Made by a program: the position numbers and the translations under genes. The notes beneath the pieces were generated by a model that was not told the origin of the DNA, ran no database searches, and saw only the letters and a list, made by a program, of their open reading frames with translations. Positions 6,548-14,720 of a DNA stretch of 18,303 bases are shown here, one piece after another (position 1 is the first letter of the stretch; the number at the start of each line of letters is the position of its first letter). Location of the stretch: contig PXBU01000300.1 in assembly GCA_003566795.1 (NCBI GenBank), positions 1-18,303 on the forward strand. The letters run 5' to 3'. This DNA is from Puniceicoccaceae bacterium (GTDB lineage Bacteria > Verrucomicrobiota > Verrucomicrobiia > Opitutales > Coraliomargaritaceae).

Positions 6548-7477
6548 ATGCGAGGATTATTCAAAAGGTTCAAGGAGGGTCTGAAGCGCCAGACGCCGAC
6601 ATTTCAAAAGGCCTTCGATGGTATTTTCAGCGGTGCCAAGCTCGACAGCGACGCACTGGAGGAGCTGGAAGAAGCGCTCTACACGGCTGATTTCGGAGCC
6701 GAGACTGTCCAGGAGATCATCGAGGAGATTCAGGCGGCCTATAAAGCCGACAAGTCGATGCGCGGGGAGGATGCCGCTCGCATTGGTGCCAGGGTATTGG
6801 AGCAAGTGCTCGAGGGTGCCGAAGGCAGAGTCACTGTCGGCCAACACCAGCCGGAAGTCATTTGCCTGGTCGGCGTGAACGGGTCCGGTAAGACGACCAC
6901 CTCCGCCAAGCTGGCCAATCTGTATCAGAATGATGGCTACAAAGTCCTGCTCGGAGCCTGCGATACCTTCCGCGCAGCCGCCAACGAGCAGATTCAGCAC
7001 TGGGCGAACCGGCTGTCGATCGACATTGTCTCCAGTCAGCATGGTGCCGACTCGGCCGCCGTCGCCTTTGACGCTTACGAAGCCGCTAAGAGTCGGGGCC
7101 GCGATATCGTGATCCTCGATACCGCCGGACGGCTCCACACCAAAAGCAACCTGATGAAGGAGCTGGAGAAGCTCCACCGGGTGATCCAGAAGCAGGAGCC
7201 CAGCGCGCCGCATCACAGCTGGCTGGTCGTGGACGGGAGCCTCGGCTCCAACTCAATTGAGCAGGCCCGGATGTTTCATAAGAGCTTTCCACTGACCGGG
7301 CTGATCGTGACCAAGCTCGACGGCACCAGCCGTGGCGGCGCAATTGTGGGCATCTACCGCGAATTAAAGCTGCCAATCTACTTCGTCGGCCTGGGGGAAC
7401 AACCCGATGACTTGCAGCCGTTCTCCGCCGCGAACTACGCGCGTGCCATCTTTGGAATCACCGACGAGACGGCCTAA
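6548..7477 (+). CDS. ftsY: Signal recognition particle receptor FtsY
   Basis: This 309-residue SRP-type GTPase docks Ffh-bound ribosomes at the inner membrane. It consists of the NG domain only: helical N domain about 1-95, then P-loop GVNGSGKTTTSAKL (from 109), DTFRAAANEQ (139-148), DTAGRLHTKSNLM (191-203) and TKLDGTSRGG (255-264), with the closing GLGEQPDDLQPF. There is no long acidic A domain like that of E. coli FtsY, as is usual in many phyla; the basic first helix (FKRFKEGLKR) may serve membrane binding. The segment normally reading DATTGQNA is VDGSLGSNS (228-236), a departure at the Ffh-facing loop. It is third in the ribH-nusB-ftsY group. Confidence 0.95.
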   Translation: MRGLFKRFKEGLKRQTPTFQKAFDGIFSGAKLDSDALEELEEALYTADFGAETVQEIIEEIQAAYKADKSMRGEDAARIGARVLEQVLEGAEGRVTVGQHQPEVICLVGVNGSGKTTTSAKLANLYQNDGYKVLLGACDTFRAAANEQIQHWANRLSIDIVSSQHGADSAAVAFDAYEAAKSRGRDIVILDTAGRLHTKSNLMKELEKLHRVIQKQEPSAPHHSWLVVDGSLGSNSIEQARMFHKSFPLTGLIVTKLDGTSRGGAIVGIYRELKLPIYFVGLGEQPDDLQPFSAANYARAIFGITDETA

Positions 7478-7549
7478 TGAGCGTTGCGCTTCCCGCCAAA
7501 AATAATTTTCTGTTGAGATTTCACGAAAATCAACGACCAGCCAACCCAC

Positions 7550-8632
7550 ATGAGCACCGAGACACTCCAAGTCGAACTCGCAGAGCGTAGCTACCCGATT
7601 CAATTTTCCGGCAGCCATGCGGCGCTCAAGGCTGAGGTGCAGCGACTGCGCCAGGCGGGCCGCAAGCTCCGCGTAATTAGCGATGCACGCGTGTTGGATG
7701 CGCAGCCGGACTACCTGGCGCAGGCCGGATTTCGGGATAGCGAGATTCTCTCGCATCCGCCGGGCGAAAAGACCAAGTCAATTGAGATTTTCAGCCAGTC
7801 GCTCAGCTACCTGGCGGGGCAGGCCTGCGGGCGTGATTGTGCGCTGTTCGCCTTCGGCGGGGGCGTGATTGGCGATTTGGCTGGCTACGTGGCGGCCAGC
7901 TACCTGCGCGGCATCGATTATTATCAAATCCCCACCACCCTGCTCTCGATGGTGGACAGCTCAGTCGGCGGTAAAACCGGCATCAACCTACCGGAAGGTA
8001 AAAATCTGGTCGGGGCCTTCTGGCAACCCCGGGCGGTTTATATCGACACCAATCTGCTTCAGACTTTATCCGCCCGCGAGTTTGCCGCTGGCATGGCTGA
8101 AGTGATTAAATACGGACTACTGGCAGATGCCCAACTTCTCGCCGATCTGGAAGCCAGCGGCGGTCTCGGTGCGGATGCTCCTGAGCTACCGGAAGTCGTG
8201 CGCCGGTGTTGCGCAATCAAAGCGCAGGTGGTCAGTGATGATGAAAAAGAAACCGCCCAGACCGGCGGGCGGGCACTTTTGAACCTGGGGCATACCTTCG
8301 CACACGCGATCGAGAACGTCGCCGGCTATGGCACCTACCTACACGGAGAGGCGGTTGCGATCGGACTCGTGCTCGCCACACGATTGTCAGTCGAACTGGG
8401 TCAGTTGCGCACAGCAGAGATCGAACGGGTGGAAAATATCATCGCGGCCTATCGATTACCCATCCGCCTCAAAGAATCGCTCCGTGGCGAAGACCTGATG
8501 CTTGCCATGCAACGTGACAAAAAAAATCGGGCAGGAAAAATGCGCTTCGTCACCCTACAAGCCCTTGGACAAGCAACGACCAGCGACGGGGTTACCCCGC
8601 AACTGGTCGAAGAGATTTGGGCCAATGCCTAG
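7550..8632 (+). CDS. aroB: 3-dehydroquinate synthase
   Basis: The 360-residue NAD- and metal-dependent enzyme converts DAHP to 3-dehydroquinate, the second step of the shikimate pathway. Seen in order: FGGGVIGDLAGYVAASYLRG (102-121, NAD-binding), IPTTLLSMVDSSVGGKTGIN (127-146), GMAEVIKYG (181-189) with the catalytic lysine, and the metal-binding histidines in LNLGHTFAHAIE and LHGEAVAIG. Length and motifs are complete. It lies 72 bases after ftsY on the same strand and could be co-transcribed or have its own promoter; none is evident. It is convergent with the redoxin gene, with a REPIN-like repeat between the two stops. Confidence 0.96.
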   Translation: MSTETLQVELAERSYPIQFSGSHAALKAEVQRLRQAGRKLRVISDARVLDAQPDYLAQAGFRDSEILSHPPGEKTKSIEIFSQSLSYLAGQACGRDCALFAFGGGVIGDLAGYVAASYLRGIDYYQIPTTLLSMVDSSVGGKTGINLPEGKNLVGAFWQPRAVYIDTNLLQTLSAREFAAGMAEVIKYGLLADAQLLADLEASGGLGADAPELPEVVRRCCAIKAQVVSDDEKETAQTGGRALLNLGHTFAHAIENVAGYGTYLHGEAVAIGLVLATRLSVELGQLRTAEIERVENIIAAYRLPIRLKESLRGEDLMLAMQRDKKNRAGKMRFVTLQALGQATTSDGVTPQLVEEIWANA

Positions 8633-8662
8633 TGGCATATCAAATAAAATACCGCAATCGTT

Positions 8663-8772
8663 GTAGCGGAATGGGGAATCCGCCGTCGCACAAAGTGCTA
8701 TGGCGACCAAGCCCTTTTCGATCCGATATCTCCTTGCGATAGGTCCTCGAAACGGCTTCGCCGTTCCGCTAC
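8663..8772. repeat. REPIN/BIME-like inverted pair of REP elements
   Basis: The 110-bp block begins GTAGCGGAA on the plus strand and ends with its exact reverse complement TTCCGCTAC. Each end is a GTAG tetranucleotide at the foot of a hairpin. On the left, GTAG is followed by CGGA and TCCG arms around a G-rich loop. On the right, read on the minus strand, GTAG is followed by arms CGGAACGGC and GCCGTTTCG with a GAA triloop (nine pairs, one G-T). The interior also holds GTCGC/GCGAC and TTTCGA/TCGAAA inverted repeats. Two REPs in opposite orientation about 100 bp apart is the known layout of REPINs and BIMEs. It sits between the convergent aroB and redoxin genes, a typical location. Confidence 0.7.
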
Positions 8773-8803
8773 GATTTTCGCGATAAAATTATCTAATCCT
8801 GAA

Positions 8804-9400
8804 TTAATATTTAACGCTGCAACCGTAGGGCGTGGTGGTGTGGTGCTCTATCGGCTCGCCCTTTACGTGCGCCTTGTAGGCGGAGAGAACATAATTTTCC
8901 GCCTTTTCGACGTCGCTGGTCCTGGCAGAGCGAATGCTATCGATCGCCCCCTGATAGATCAGCGTGCCCTCGGGGTCGATGAGGAACATGTGCGGAGTTA
9001 CCCGAGCGTCGAAGGCACGGCCTACCTTGCCGTCGGTGTCGAGTAGCATGGCAGTTGCCTTAATGCCCTTTTCCTCAATTTGCTGCTGCCCCTGCTCTGG
9101 AGTAACGTGCCCCTGCTTGCCGGGTGCTCCCGAATTGATAATGAGCCAAACCACATCTTTTTTGGTCATTTTCTCCTGCAGGGCCTGCATATGGCCCTCG
9201 CGGTAGTGCTTCACCACGAAGGGACAGCCATGGTTGGTCCATTCCAGCACGACATACTTACCCTTGAAATCGGACAGACTGTGCTCTGCGCCGGCGGTAT
9301 CAGTCAGCGTGAAATCTGGTGCCGCCGCACCGCTTTCCACCGATGCATTGAGGCCAAGAGATACTAGAAACGAGCAGAGGAGGAGTGTTATTTTTTTCAT
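8804..9400 (-). CDS. Exported redoxin (AhpC/TSA-like thioredoxin-fold protein)
   Basis: The 198-residue protein has a signal peptide (MKKITLLLCSFLVSLGLNAS) and a thioredoxin-fold redoxin domain beginning APDFTLTDTAGAEHSLSDF. The active region WTNHGCPFVVKHY has a single cysteine, Cys59, where thioredoxins have CxxC. A second conserved cysteine lies in the terminal YGCSVKY (Cys194) and might act as a resolving partner; that is inference. The fold (TPHMFLIDPEGTLIYQGAID) is complete. Such proteins are thought to handle periplasmic thiols or peroxides, but the substrate of this subfamily is not established. The open frame extends far upstream to 9643 only because the neighbouring sequence lacks stops; ATG 9400 puts the signal peptide at the N-terminus. 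A promoter with an embedded palindrome lies immediately upstream. Confidence 0.85.
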   Translation of the reverse strand: MKKITLLLCSFLVSLGLNASVESGAAAPDFTLTDTAGAEHSLSDFKGKYVVLEWTNHGCPFVVKHYREGHMQALQEKMTKKDVVWLIINSGAPGKQGHVTPEQGQQQIEEKGIKATAMLLDTDGKVGRAFDARVTPHMFLIDPEGTLIYQGAIDSIRSARTSDVEKAENYVLSAYKAHVKGEPIEHHTTTPYGCSVKY

Positions 9401-9407
9401 AGATTTA

Positions 9408-9436
9408 AGTATGAACGCACTGTGCGTTGATTTCAA
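9408..9436 (-). promoter_or_regulatory. Candidate sigma-70-like promoter with palindromic operator for the redoxin gene
   Basis: On the minus strand TTGAAA (9436-9431) and CATACT (9413-9408) are separated by exactly 17 bases. The spacer contains most of a perfect 15-bp palindrome, AACGCACTGTGCGTT (9414-9428; arms of seven, one central base), well placed for a repressor. The expected transcription start is at about 9401, directly before the ATG at 9400, which would give a leaderless or nearly leaderless mRNA. This is a pattern match only. Confidence 0.4.
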
Positions 9437-9462
9437 GTGATCCCACGATTTTTTTAGTGCTG

Positions 9463-10197
9463 CTAATGTTCCGCATGCCAAATCCCAATATCGACTAATT
9501 GCCGGGTGGCCTGCTCGGCCCAGCCACGGTTGGCGGCCGGGCTCGCAGGACTCGGGTGCAGAATTCGTCCGAAGCGCAGCTCGTGCCCTGCCAGGGCTGC
9601 TTTCGCCCGGCCCTCGGCAAAAGCCCCCACCCCAATCAACCATTCCGGCTGCAGCAGCTCCACCACCCCGCGCAGATGCTGATCACAGGCGGCGTAAAGC
9701 GGTGCTGTCTCGGATGCGTTCATCTTATCCGGGGTGCGGTTTTTACCCGACGCCTCCATGAAGACCAACGGGCAGTAATTCACCACAAAATGTTCCGCAA
9801 AAAAGTCCTCCGCGCGCCCAAAGCGGGCTTTGAAGGCACCCCACAGGCGGCGTCCGCTCACCTCACTACGACCACAGGCAAAGCCCTCGATTGGTCGTTT
9901 GGGATGCTCGTTGGCCGGTTTTTCAACCTTCGCCTCGATCCCAAGCCAATCCCGCACGTGCTCGATCTCACCAAAAGGCACCCCGGATTGCGCCATTCCA
10001 AATGGCCCAGGGTTCATGCCCATGAACAGCACCTTTTTGGGAGCACCGCCGTAGCGGCGCAAATAGTCTTCGTGGGGTGCCCAAGCATAGCGGAGTGGAT
10101 TGTAGATGTGCGTGGTGGGCTCGTCGAAAGCGAGCGCGTCCACCGCGCTGGCAAGCTGCTGAGCCGCCGCGATCAAGGAGTCAGGAAGGGATTGCAT
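9463..10197 (-). CDS. SMUG1-type uracil-DNA glycosylase
   Basis: The 244-residue protein carries the diagnostic first motif of the SMUG1 branch of the uracil glycosylase superfamily, GMNPGPFGMAQSGVPFGE (60-77), where Asn62 would activate the water. The second motif HPSPASPAANRGW starts at His214. Between them is NYCPLVFMEASGKNRTPDK, also SMUG1-like. The enzyme removes uracil and related oxidised pyrimidines from DNA to start base-excision repair. SMUG1 was first described in animals and is comparatively uncommon in bacteria, where the UNG and UDGX/family 4-5 types prevail. It lies 44 bases downstream of glgB on the same strand and 62 bases before the redoxin gene; no functional link between them is evident. 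Confidence 0.88.
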   Translation of the reverse strand: MQSLPDSLIAAAQQLASAVDALAFDEPTTHIYNPLRYAWAPHEDYLRRYGGAPKKVLFMGMNPGPFGMAQSGVPFGEIEHVRDWLGIEAKVEKPANEHPKRPIEGFACGRSEVSGRRLWGAFKARFGRAEDFFAEHFVVNYCPLVFMEASGKNRTPDKMNASETAPLYAACDQHLRGVVELLQPEWLIGVGAFAEGRAKAALAGHELRFGRILHPSPASPAANRGWAEQATRQLVDIGIWHAEH

Positions 10198-10241
10198 GTT
10201 AGATCGCTAAAAGGGCCAGTTTTCGATTTCGCCCCATGGCT

Positions 10242-12464
10242 TCATTGCATCCGGAAGACATTCATCCCGGAGGGCGGCAGATCCAGTTTGATTGAGAAGG
10301 GGCGTCCATCCCACTCGACGGCCTCGGCCTCGACGCCGCCACAATTACCGTAGCCCTGGCCACCATAGTCCTTGGCATCGGTATTGATGATCTCGCGCCA
10401 AAAGCCTGCATGCGGCACGCCGACGCGGTAGCCTTCCCTGCGCACCGGCGTAAAGTTCCCGACGGCGACGATGGTATCGGTCTGGTCCGGCGACTTCCGC
10501 AAAAAGCTGAGCACACTGTTGTCTCCATCGGTGCAATTGATCCACTCGAAACCCGCCGGATCGTTGTCCAAAGCCGCGATTCCCGGCATTTCCCGATAGG
10601 CGCTGTTCAAATCCCGAATCAGCGATTGGATCCCCCGGTGGTCGAGGTATTCCAGCAGGTGCCAATCCAGGCTGGCGCTGTATTTCCACTCCGAGGACTG
10701 GCCGAAATCGCACCCCATGAAGAGGGTCTTCTTGCCTGGCCAGAACCACATTAAGGCATAAAGCAGGCGGAGTTGGCGCGCCTTATTGGACATCGGCTCA
10801 CCGGGCATTTTCATAATCATGGAGCCCTTGCCATGCACCACTTCATCGTGGGAAAACACCTGGGTGAAATGCTCGGAGTATTGGTATAGCATGCCGAAGG
10901 AGAGCTGGTCATGCTCGTATTTCCGGAAAATCGGGTCCTTGCTGAAATACTGCAGAGTGTCGTGCATCCAGCCCATGTTCCATTTCAGGTCGAAACCAAG
11001 GCCGCCCACTTCGGTCGGCTTGGTGACTCCCGGGAAAGCAGTCGATTCCTCCGCAATCATCAGCGTGCCGGGAAACAACTGGTGCACCAGATCGTTGGCT
11101 TTGCGCAGGAAGTCAATCGCCTCCAGATTTTCGCGCCCGCCGTATTTATTGGGAATCCACTCCCCTTCCTCCCTCGAATAATCGAGGTAGAGCATGGATG
11201 CGACAGCATCCACCCGCAAGCCGTCAATGTGGTAGCGCTCCATCCATGCCAAAGCGGAAGCAATTAAAAAGCCCCGCACCTCGTCCCGGCCGTAGTTGAA
11301 GATTAAGGTACCCCAGTCACAGTGAAATCCCTGCCGTGGATCGGCATGCTCGTAAAGCGAGGTGCCATCAAATTCAGCCAAGGCAAAACGGTCGGTCGGG
11401 AAATGCGCGGGCACCCAGTCCATAATCACGCCAATCTCGTTTTGGTGCAGGACATCGACCAGATACATGAAGTCTTTGGGAGAGCCGAAGCGGTGGGTCG
11501 GCGCGAAAAAGCCCGTCACCTGATAGCCCCAGGAGCCATCAAAGGGGTGCTCCGAAAGCGGCATGAACTCGACATGTGTGTAGCCCATTTTCTGGACGTA
11601 GTCCACCAGTTCGGTGGCGAGCTCGCGGTAGCTAAGCGGGCGGTTGGCATCCTCGACCACCGACTTCCAGGAACCGGCGTGGAGTTCATACACCGAGATC
11701 GGCGTCTTGAGCCAGTCGGTCTTTTCCCGCCGCTCGATCCACTCGGCATCCTGCCACTCGTAGTCATCCACTTCATAAATAATTGAGGCGTTGTGGGGTG
11801 GTGCCTCAAAGAAGGTCGCATAGGGATCGGTTTTTAGCTGCGGATGGCCATCATCCGTGGCAATTTCATACTTGTATTTCATTCCGGATTCCAAGCCGGG
11901 GACAAACAGCTCCCAGACACCGGAACTGCCGATCCGACGCATCGGATGGTAGCGACCGTCCCAGTGGTTGAAATCGCCCACCACCGAAACGCGCTGCGCG
12001 TTGGGTGCCCACACCGCAAAGGAAGCTCCCTGGGTTCCGCTAATCTCACGCAGATGCGCTCCCATTTTGTGGTGCACCGCAGTATCAGTTCCCTCGCAAA
12101 TCAAATACAGGTCATCATCACTGATGGTGGGCAAGAAGCTGTAGGGATCGTAGAACTGGCGAATCTCCCCGTTGTAACGCTCCGTCCGCAAACGATACTG
12201 GAAAACCTCCTTGCGCCCCTCGATCACGCCCTCAAAGAACCCGTCCTCACTCAGCTTTTTCAAGGGGTAGCGTGGCCCATCCGGTTGCGAGACGTCGACT
12301 ACTTCACAACTCAGCGCGTCATCCAGATAAGCCCGCACCACCAGGCTTGGCTTGCCGCCCTTTTTCTGGTGAGGGTGCATCCCAAGGATGTCATGCGGCA
12401 GCGCACACTTCACTTGAGTGATGGACTTGAGGTCGGCTTTAGTTATAATCACGCATATCAGCAA
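10242..12464 (-). CDS. glgB: 1,4-alpha-glucan (glycogen) branching enzyme
   Basis: This GH13 enzyme of about 740 residues makes alpha-1,6 branches in glycogen. It has an N-terminal region with the LPHDILGMHPH box, a CBM48-like domain (GASFAVWAPNAQRVSVVGDFN), then the catalytic barrel. Motifs include VYELHAGSW, HVEFMPLSEHPFDGSWGYQ, GLRVDAVASMLYLDY with the nucleophile Asp419, MIAEESTAFPG with the acid/base Glu472, and FSHDEVVHGKGS. The C-terminus ends PPSGMNVFRMQ, as in the family. No ATG is available before the conserved N-terminal box. The possible starts are TTG at 12464, with GGAG four bases upstream, or GTG at 12452. The gene is divergent from the lptD-like gene across 84 bases. No other glycogen genes are nearby. 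Confidence 0.96.
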   Translation of the reverse strand: MLICVIITKADLKSITQVKCALPHDILGMHPHQKKGGKPSLVVRAYLDDALSCEVVDVSQPDGPRYPLKKLSEDGFFEGVIEGRKEVFQYRLRTERYNGEIRQFYDPYSFLPTISDDDLYLICEGTDTAVHHKMGAHLREISGTQGASFAVWAPNAQRVSVVGDFNHWDGRYHPMRRIGSSGVWELFVPGLESGMKYKYEIATDDGHPQLKTDPYATFFEAPPHNASIIYEVDDYEWQDAEWIERREKTDWLKTPISVYELHAGSWKSVVEDANRPLSYRELATELVDYVQKMGYTHVEFMPLSEHPFDGSWGYQVTGFFAPTHRFGSPKDFMYLVDVLHQNEIGVIMDWVPAHFPTDRFALAEFDGTSLYEHADPRQGFHCDWGTLIFNYGRDEVRGFLIASALAWMERYHIDGLRVDAVASMLYLDYSREEGEWIPNKYGGRENLEAIDFLRKANDLVHQLFPGTLMIAEESTAFPGVTKPTEVGGLGFDLKWNMGWMHDTLQYFSKDPIFRKYEHDQLSFGMLYQYSEHFTQVFSHDEVVHGKGSMIMKMPGEPMSNKARQLRLLYALMWFWPGKKTLFMGCDFGQSSEWKYSASLDWHLLEYLDHRGIQSLIRDLNSAYREMPGIAALDNDPAGFEWINCTDGDNSVLSFLRKSPDQTDTIVAVGNFTPVRREGYRVGVPHAGFWREIINTDAKDYGGQGYGNCGGVEAEAVEWDGRPFSIKLDLPPSGMNVFRMQ

Positions 12465-12548
12465 ACAACTCCACTGCGATGTGGCAAGACTCGTTCCTGC
12501 TGATAAAAGGCTTGTCGATAGAATTCTGGCTGCTCATATTCCGCCCCC

Positions 12549-14714
12549 GTGCGAAAATTTGCCTGCTTCACAACGCTATCTCTCTTGACTGCCACCAGTT
12601 GGCTGGGCGCGGCCCTGCCCGAGTTGAGCGCACTGGAGCCGCTGGAATTCGACGAGGCCTCGCAAAGACTGGTTGCACGGGGTGATGCGATGCTCGAATA
12701 TGGGGAGACGCGTCTGCACGCCGACCAAATTATCTACTATCAGGAATTTGGCCTTGCCGACGCGGAAGGTAATGTGGCGGTGTCCGTGGGCGGAAATCGC
12801 CTGCTAGCTGACCGGCTCAGTTACGAAACGGGAGAAAATCTTGTCTCGGTGAATTTGCTGCGGACCGGGCAGTGGCCCTACCTGCTGAGCGGCGTTTCCG
12901 CTGGTGGCACGACGGAGAACATTTCCATCGAAGGCGCGACTCTCTACTACGGCGAACCCGGACCTTTTGCGCTGAATGTCAGCTCCGACCAGGTCGAATA
13001 CGTCAGGGATGATTCGGCGGAATATGTAAAGATGCAGGCGGCGACCTTCCGGGTTGGCAAAGTGCCGCTGTTCTTCCTGCCCGGCTATACCTATTACCTC
13101 GATGGTTCGCCCTACTATCTGGATTTCGACGGCGGATATGACAGTAAACTTGGAGCCCACGTTCAATCCACTGCCTTATTCCCACTGGGCTCACACACCC
13201 GACTGGGAGCCAATTTAGACCTCTACACCAACCGGGGCGTGCTGGTAGGCCCGGCGGCTCAATACCTCTATGATTCAGACCAGCAGCAAATTTTCGGCGC
13301 CCTGAGCACCGGATGGATTGATGATCAGGGCAGCGACCGTGAATTAGGGCAGGATATTGTTAATCGGGACATTGATTCCTCGCGGGGCTTTGCCGAATGG
13401 CGCCACAAGCATCATATTGGCGAGCGATTCAGCATAACTGCCGAAGCCTCCTACTGGTCTGACTCAGAGGTCACGCGGGACTTCCGCGATGACTATTTCG
13501 ATTCCAACCAGACTCCGGACAACTTTGCCGAAGCTGCTTACGCCGGCGATAATTTTATCGTCTCTGCTTTTGGCCGCTTTCGACCAAACGACTTCATCCT
13601 CACCCAAGAGCGGCGGCCGGAATTACGCTTTGATTTGCTGCCGGTGCCGGTTTTTCAGACCGGCGCCTACCACAAGGCATCAGCTAGCTACGTCCAGTTG
13701 CGGGAAAATTATGATTTTTTCAATATCAATGCCCCCGGCGGTGTTCGCACCGGCAAATCCGACCGCTACGACCTGACCTACCGTATCGAACGCCCCATCA
13801 CCCCCACCCCCTGGCTCACCTTCACCCCGCTGGCCGGCGCCCGATTTACTGCCTACGAAAATCAGCAAATAGATCCTCTACTTCTCGGCGGCACCCCCCT
13901 ACTCGACGACAGCTTCAACCGGGACATCTATGAACTCGGATTTGATTTGGAGATGCGAGCTTTCAGTAGTTTTGACACCGTGAACAGCACTTGGGATGTC
14001 GATGGCCTGCGCCACATCCTGCGCCCGGTGGTCCGCTATCGCTACTATTCGGACCCGAATGATGTGAACGAGATCGCGGCCATCGACCGCGATGTATTCG
14101 ATTTGGACCGCCCCCTGCTTGACCTCAGCAACCTGCGGAATATTGATCAAATATCGGAGCAGCACCTGACGCGTTTCGGCGTGGAGAATTTATTTCAGAC
14201 TCGGGCCAATGGCTATGGTTCGCGCACGCTGGCTGCCTTAAACTTCTACCAGGATGTTCTGTTTGATCGTGGCACTCGTTTTGACGGAGGTGACGAAGAC
14301 ACCCTGAACGCAACCTGGGTGGAGCTAATCCTCGAGCCGGCACCATGGCTGAAATTCGATCTGGCCTCACGCTTCCGCACCGAGAGTATGAAACTTGAAG
14401 AACTGCGCACGCGCACCACCCTACGCAGCGGCGAAATCTGGGAGCTGGGCCTGTCCAATACCTTACTCAACGACCGAATTGATCAATACCGAATGGACTT
14501 CATTTATCGCGTCAATGAACGTCACGCATTCCTGTCCGACTTCCGCCTGGATGCCAGGACGGGTGACCTCACCCGGGTCCAGTTGGGTTGGCGCACCCGC
14601 CTCGGTAGCACCTGGCAACTAGTTTATCTCCTGACCTTCAGGGATGGCGCGCAGCGTGAGAGTGATGTCCTCTTCAGTGTGCGACTCAATCTGGCCGAAC
14701 CGAACGCCCAATAG
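12549..14714 (+). CDS. LptD-like LPS assembly outer-membrane protein
   Basis: The 721-residue protein begins at GTG with a signal peptide (MRKFACFTTLSLLTATSWLGAA). It continues with an OstA/LptA-like N domain (LVARGDAMLEYGETRLHADQIIYYQ, in parts: LVARGDAMLEYG then ADQIIYYQEFGLADAEGNV), and then a long series of amphipathic strands with alternating hydrophobic and polar residues ending in a barrel-closing VLFSVRLNL. The segment KVPLFFLPGYTYYLDGSPYY is the hallmark 'interface to barrel' region of LptD (KVPVFYLPY in relatives). LptD with LptE places lipopolysaccharide in the outer leaflet. I see no cysteines after the signal peptide, so the disulfide pairs of E. coli LptD are absent, as in many other phyla. 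No upstream Shine-Dalgarno is visible. scpA starts six bases after the stop. Confidence 0.8.
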   Translation: MRKFACFTTLSLLTATSWLGAALPELSALEPLEFDEASQRLVARGDAMLEYGETRLHADQIIYYQEFGLADAEGNVAVSVGGNRLLADRLSYETGENLVSVNLLRTGQWPYLLSGVSAGGTTENISIEGATLYYGEPGPFALNVSSDQVEYVRDDSAEYVKMQAATFRVGKVPLFFLPGYTYYLDGSPYYLDFDGGYDSKLGAHVQSTALFPLGSHTRLGANLDLYTNRGVLVGPAAQYLYDSDQQQIFGALSTGWIDDQGSDRELGQDIVNRDIDSSRGFAEWRHKHHIGERFSITAEASYWSDSEVTRDFRDDYFDSNQTPDNFAEAAYAGDNFIVSAFGRFRPNDFILTQERRPELRFDLLPVPVFQTGAYHKASASYVQLRENYDFFNINAPGGVRTGKSDRYDLTYRIERPITPTPWLTFTPLAGARFTAYENQQIDPLLLGGTPLLDDSFNRDIYELGFDLEMRAFSSFDTVNSTWDVDGLRHILRPVVRYRYYSDPNDVNEIAAIDRDVFDLDRPLLDLSNLRNIDQISEQHLTRFGVENLFQTRANGYGSRTLAALNFYQDVLFDRGTRFDGGDEDTLNATWVELILEPAPWLKFDLASRFRTESMKLEELRTRTTLRSGEIWELGLSNTLLNDRIDQYRMDFIYRVNERHAFLSDFRLDARTGDLTRVQLGWRTRLGSTWQLVYLLTFRDGAQRESDVLFSVRLNLAEPNAQ

Positions 14715-14720
14715 CCGATT

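Noticed and set aside
6557..7216. 219-codon open frame on the minus strand
   Set aside because: Antisense shadow of ftsY, no recognisable domain.
9401..9643. 81-residue N-terminal extension of the redoxin
   Set aside because: It reads through the glycosylase gene end in another frame and would bury the signal peptide.
9499..10353. 284-codon open frame on the plus strand
   Set aside because: Antisense to the glycosylase gene and the end of glgB, no domain seen.
11844..12503. 219-codon open frame on the plus strand
   Set aside because: Antisense to glgB and without protein-like motifs.
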